From Hondaea fermentalgiana (Eukaryota; Sar; Bigyra; Thraustochytrida; Thraustochytriidae), in contig NPFB01000153.1 in NCBI GenBank assembly GCA_014084085.1, forward strand, positions 1-28,450: a DNA stretch of 28,450 nucleotides, written 5' to 3'. Below the pieces are notes generated by a model that was not told where the DNA came from, ran no database searches, and saw nothing but the letters and a program-made list of their open reading frames with translations. Made by a program: the position numbers and the translations under genes. This document shows, in pieces, positions 26,240-28,450 of this stretch; position 1 is the first letter of the stretch; each line of letters opens with the position of its first letter.

Positions 26240-27637
26240 TTAGTCTTCATCACGCAAGCAATGATCAACAAATGCCTTGACGTTCTCGGTGCCAACGCAA
26301 TAATTGGCGAGGACTTCGAGAAAGTAACCCACGTAAAGCGTCCGAATGGTGGGGCCCGAAAAGCGACGCGCAATCCAAGCAAAACCCTCTGCGCCTTGCA
26401 AAAGGCTTTCTTTGAATCTCTCGTCGCCTCGATCGCAGTTTATTGTCGCGACACTTTGGGGTTGTAACGATTGGAATGAAAGAGACCCTAAACCGTGTGA
26501 TGAGCTGAGCACCGCATTCTGATATTGCGCTTTCATGGCTCGAACGACCTCCTGACGCTCCTCGGGGGCAAGACTTTGCAATAGCATATCTGCGAAAGTG
26601 TTGAGGCCCAACACAAGCTCTTCAGGGGTCCAGTCTTCCTCAAAAGGAACAGGTGCGGAGAAAAACTCTTCTCCCGTCTTGTAGTCTTTCGAGTCTGACC
26701 ATAGATTCACCGAAATGGCCGCCCGAGAGTTCTCGGCGATCGCCTCCACATTGTGAAACCAAAACGAGGGAACAAAGAGCACCTCCCCGGGTCTTAGATG
26801 AGCTTCAATACCGCCGAGTGATTGTACAAATTCAATGTCGACATCGCCCGTAACGTTCATGCGGACAGGTCGCACCGCCTGACGGTAGAACGGGTGTAAG
26901 AAGGGGAAAGTACCGAGACGACGTCTTGCTGCCGGCGGAAGAAGAATGAAACGCTTCTCCTGACGAATCTGAAAATAAACGTTTTCGCTCGTATCGTAGT
27001 GCGTGTCTGCAACGACACCATTGCCAGCAATCCACAAGTTGACAAGCATTTCTTTCGTGCCTGGTGCCTGAAGCATGGGCTCTCGTCGTGGAACGTCTAT
27101 GCGTAAGGCGGGAAAGCTGTCGAGGTCCGCGCTAAAGTACATGAACGGCGAGCTCGCGCTGCGACGTGTTCTTGCAAAGAAGCTGTCCGTGCGAAGGTTG
27201 GTGCGTCTCCAAAGAGGCTGCTGCTGCACTTGCGGCAAATCGCGCAAGGGTTTTGTTTCGTGATAGTACCGAAAGGCACGGCTTGCATCTTGTTCTTTGA
27301 CTCCGTAGAAGACGTCAACATTTTTTTGTATTGATTCCTCTGTCCACGCAGCGCATGGCCATGTCTGCGTCGGCGCGCCCTCGATGATCATGGGCTGGCC
27401 CCCGGCCACGATATCTTTAATGGACCCATTTGTCTCTGACCATGCAATTCGTTTTACTCGCGGCAAAACAACTGCATCCGGGGTCCAGGTCTGCACAACC
27501 GTTCGCGAGAGGTCTGTGCCAACTTGCAGTGCAAGTCGTGTCGCGAGGCCGGCGGCCACGAGGACAACAATCACCGACTGCCATGCGGCAGGCAAACGCA
27601 AGGACCAACCTTGTTCTCGCGGCTCCTGACGGCGCAT
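26240..27637 (-). CDS. Membrane-anchored JmjC / cupin-8 Fe(II)- and 2-oxoglutarate-dependent oxygenase
   Basis: 465 aa. One hydrophobic segment at about 20-38 follows a short Arg-rich tail, suggesting a type II protein with its catalytic part in the ER/Golgi lumen. The JmjC/cupin-8 core shows the iron triad His213-x-Asp215 (THYDTSENVYFQI) and His295 (PSFWFHNVEAI), with Lys228 (QEKRFILLPP) in place to bind 2-oxoglutarate. The spacing and the GEVLFVPSFWFH block resemble JMJD7-type hydroxylases rather than histone demethylases. An NVT sequon (261-263) fits lumenal exposure. A helical tail of about 140 residues follows the core. The frame is open upstream to an ATG at 28039, but that extension is repeat-derived (Arg/Pro and LLAC runs) and lies over the opposite gene, so I chose ATG 27637. 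The substrate is unknown. Confidence 0.87.
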   Translation of the reverse strand: MRRQEPREQGWSLRLPAAWQSVIVVLVAAGLATRLALQVGTDLSRTVVQTWTPDAVVLPRVKRIAWSETNGSIKDIVAGGQPMIIEGAPTQTWPCAAWTEESIQKNVDVFYGVKEQDASRAFRYYHETKPLRDLPQVQQQPLWRRTNLRTDSFFARTRRSASSPFMYFSADLDSFPALRIDVPRREPMLQAPGTKEMLVNLWIAGNGVVADTHYDTSENVYFQIRQEKRFILLPPAARRRLGTFPFLHPFYRQAVRPVRMNVTGDVDIEFVQSLGGIEAHLRPGEVLFVPSFWFHNVEAIAENSRAAISVNLWSDSKDYKTGEEFFSAPVPFEEDWTPEELVLGLNTFADMLLQSLAPEERQEVVRAMKAQYQNAVLSSSHGLGSLSFQSLQPQSVATINCDRGDERFKESLLQGAEGFAWIARRFSGPTIRTLYVGYFLEVLANYCVGTENVKAFVDHCLRDED

Positions 27638-27889
27638 GAGCCCCGTTCCAAGCACAAGAAAAAAGTCTAGCGCGGCTCGAGCACTCGCTCGTGCGCGCGC
27701 GCAAATAAGCTGACTATGAAAAGAAACGCGCGCGCGCAACAGCGTTGCAGCGATGGACGAAGCAAGCAAGCAAGCAAGCAAGCAAGCAAAACCCTTTTCC
27801 CCGCCCGGACAGAGGCGATGTCGCAGCGGGGGCCGAGGTCGTCGGAGCGGCGGTCGAGGTCGCAGCGGCGGACAGGGCCGAGGTCGCGT
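27638..27889. promoter_or_regulatory. Short divergent promoter region with AGCA and GC-rich repeats
   Basis: This 252-bp gap separates two divergent start codons. It contains CG dinucleotide runs near 27693-27701 and 27727-27736, AGCA tetranucleotides at about 27760-27788, and degenerate GGTCGAGGTCGCAGCGG-type repeats at about 27830-27888. I see no clear TATA box on either strand. Confidence 0.5.
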
Positions 27890-28450
27890 ATGGCGTGGCG
27901 ATCGAGAGGTGCTAACTCGGTTGCCTTCGGGGGTAGTACTAGCAATAGTGTGAGTGGCGGCCATGTATTGATTCGCAGATCTCGCCCTTTGCGCGACTCC
28001 GTCTCCCAGTTCAGAGACGAGGCTTTCTGGGCTGATCATGAGGCAGAACTGACCCGTCTCACCATGGATGAGTTCTTATCGTTGAGCGATGTGGAGGTCT
28101 CTTACGTCCACAAGTATCTCAAAGGGCATAAAGACGTTCGAAATTGTATGCAAAGTGCTATTATTGGTGCCATTGCAGATTCGTACGTTGACTTTTAAGG
28201 CAACGAGAAAGTGCTGCCAAAGCAGACCTCATTGCGAGTCTCTCTCCTGAGATTGACCGCCTGACTGCGATAGCTCGAGATCCATCTACAAGCGATAGTG
28301 ACAGAAAAAGGGCTTTCGAAGAGCTCAATTCTAACACAGCGCAAATGAGGAATGCCGAGCTCACTGTCGTTGCTTCGTTGACGCGGCCTCTTTTCATGGC
28401 ATGTGATCAACCATTGGGTAATGCTGTGTCCTCGTCGTATGCTGACAATC
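27890..28450 (+). CDS. Unrecognised protein gene, interrupted by a frame break and truncated by the window edge
   Basis: I do not recognise this family. From ATG 27890 the frame runs 102 codons to a TAA at 28196-28198. Its second half is helix-like (FRDEAFWADHEAELTRL, FLSLSDVEVSYVHKYLKG). Immediately after, the -1 register is open from 28192 to the end of the window with equally protein-like content (about 28201 onward: AAKADLIASLSPEIDRLTAI, RAFEELNSNTAQMRNAELTV). I therefore treat both parts as one gene whose frame is broken near the T4 run at 28193-28196. A missing T, a small intron starting at the GTACGT at 28183, or a real mutation would each explain it. An in-frame ATG at 27716 exists but adds only repeat-derived residues. 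The gene diverges from the JmjC gene. Confidence 0.6.

Noticed and set aside
27638..28039. ATG 28039 as the start of the JmjC protein
   Set aside because: The added 134 residues are Arg/Pro and Leu/Ala/Cys runs from GC-rich and AGCA repeats, and they lie antisense to the helix-like part of the divergent gene. The membrane anchor follows directly after ATG 27637.

Overview
The window reads as nuclear DNA of a unicellular, flagellate, intron-poor eukaryote. It has no bacterial-style operons. It carries eukaryote-specific genes for nucleolar ribosome assembly, TFIIH, kinetochore, Golgi traffic and cilium. Ten of the eleven genes are single uninterrupted reading frames, up to 2110 codons, in GC-rich DNA full of tri-, tetra- and pentanucleotide repeats. 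A thraustochytrid-like labyrinthulomycete (stramenopile) would fit this mix. That is an inference from gene style, not from a marker gene.

Layout, left to right: a simple-repeat leader (1-490); a NOL10/Enp2 ribosome-biogenesis protein (+); an EFHB/CFAP21-like ciliary protein (-); a type II membrane O-fucosyltransferase-like enzyme (+); the TFIIH subunit p62/GTF2H1 (-); MON2 (+); the Ndc80-complex subunit SPC24 (-); a PWWP-like, Lys/Asp-repeat protein (+) whose end overlaps that of EXO1 (-); a NADAR/YbiA-like protein (-); a membrane-anchored JmjC/cupin-8 oxygenase (-); and an unrecognised gene (+) that runs off the right edge and has a frame break. The first eight genes alternate strictly in strand. 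This gives divergent promoter regions of about 0.6-1.3 kb alternating with convergent 3' junctions of about 0.5-0.65 kb, the last of which is negative (a 44-bp coding overlap).

The genes do not form one pathway. Most are housekeeping: rRNA processing, transcription and repair (p62), resection and mismatch repair (EXO1), chromosome segregation (SPC24) and endomembrane traffic (MON2). The less ordinary content lies at the right-hand end and in the long intergenic regions. These hold the NADAR protein, the probably lumenal JmjC enzyme, the unrecognised gene, and several short repeated motifs that may be regulatory. I saw no transposon, CRISPR array, tRNA or rRNA gene. I found no convincing new multi-gene system.
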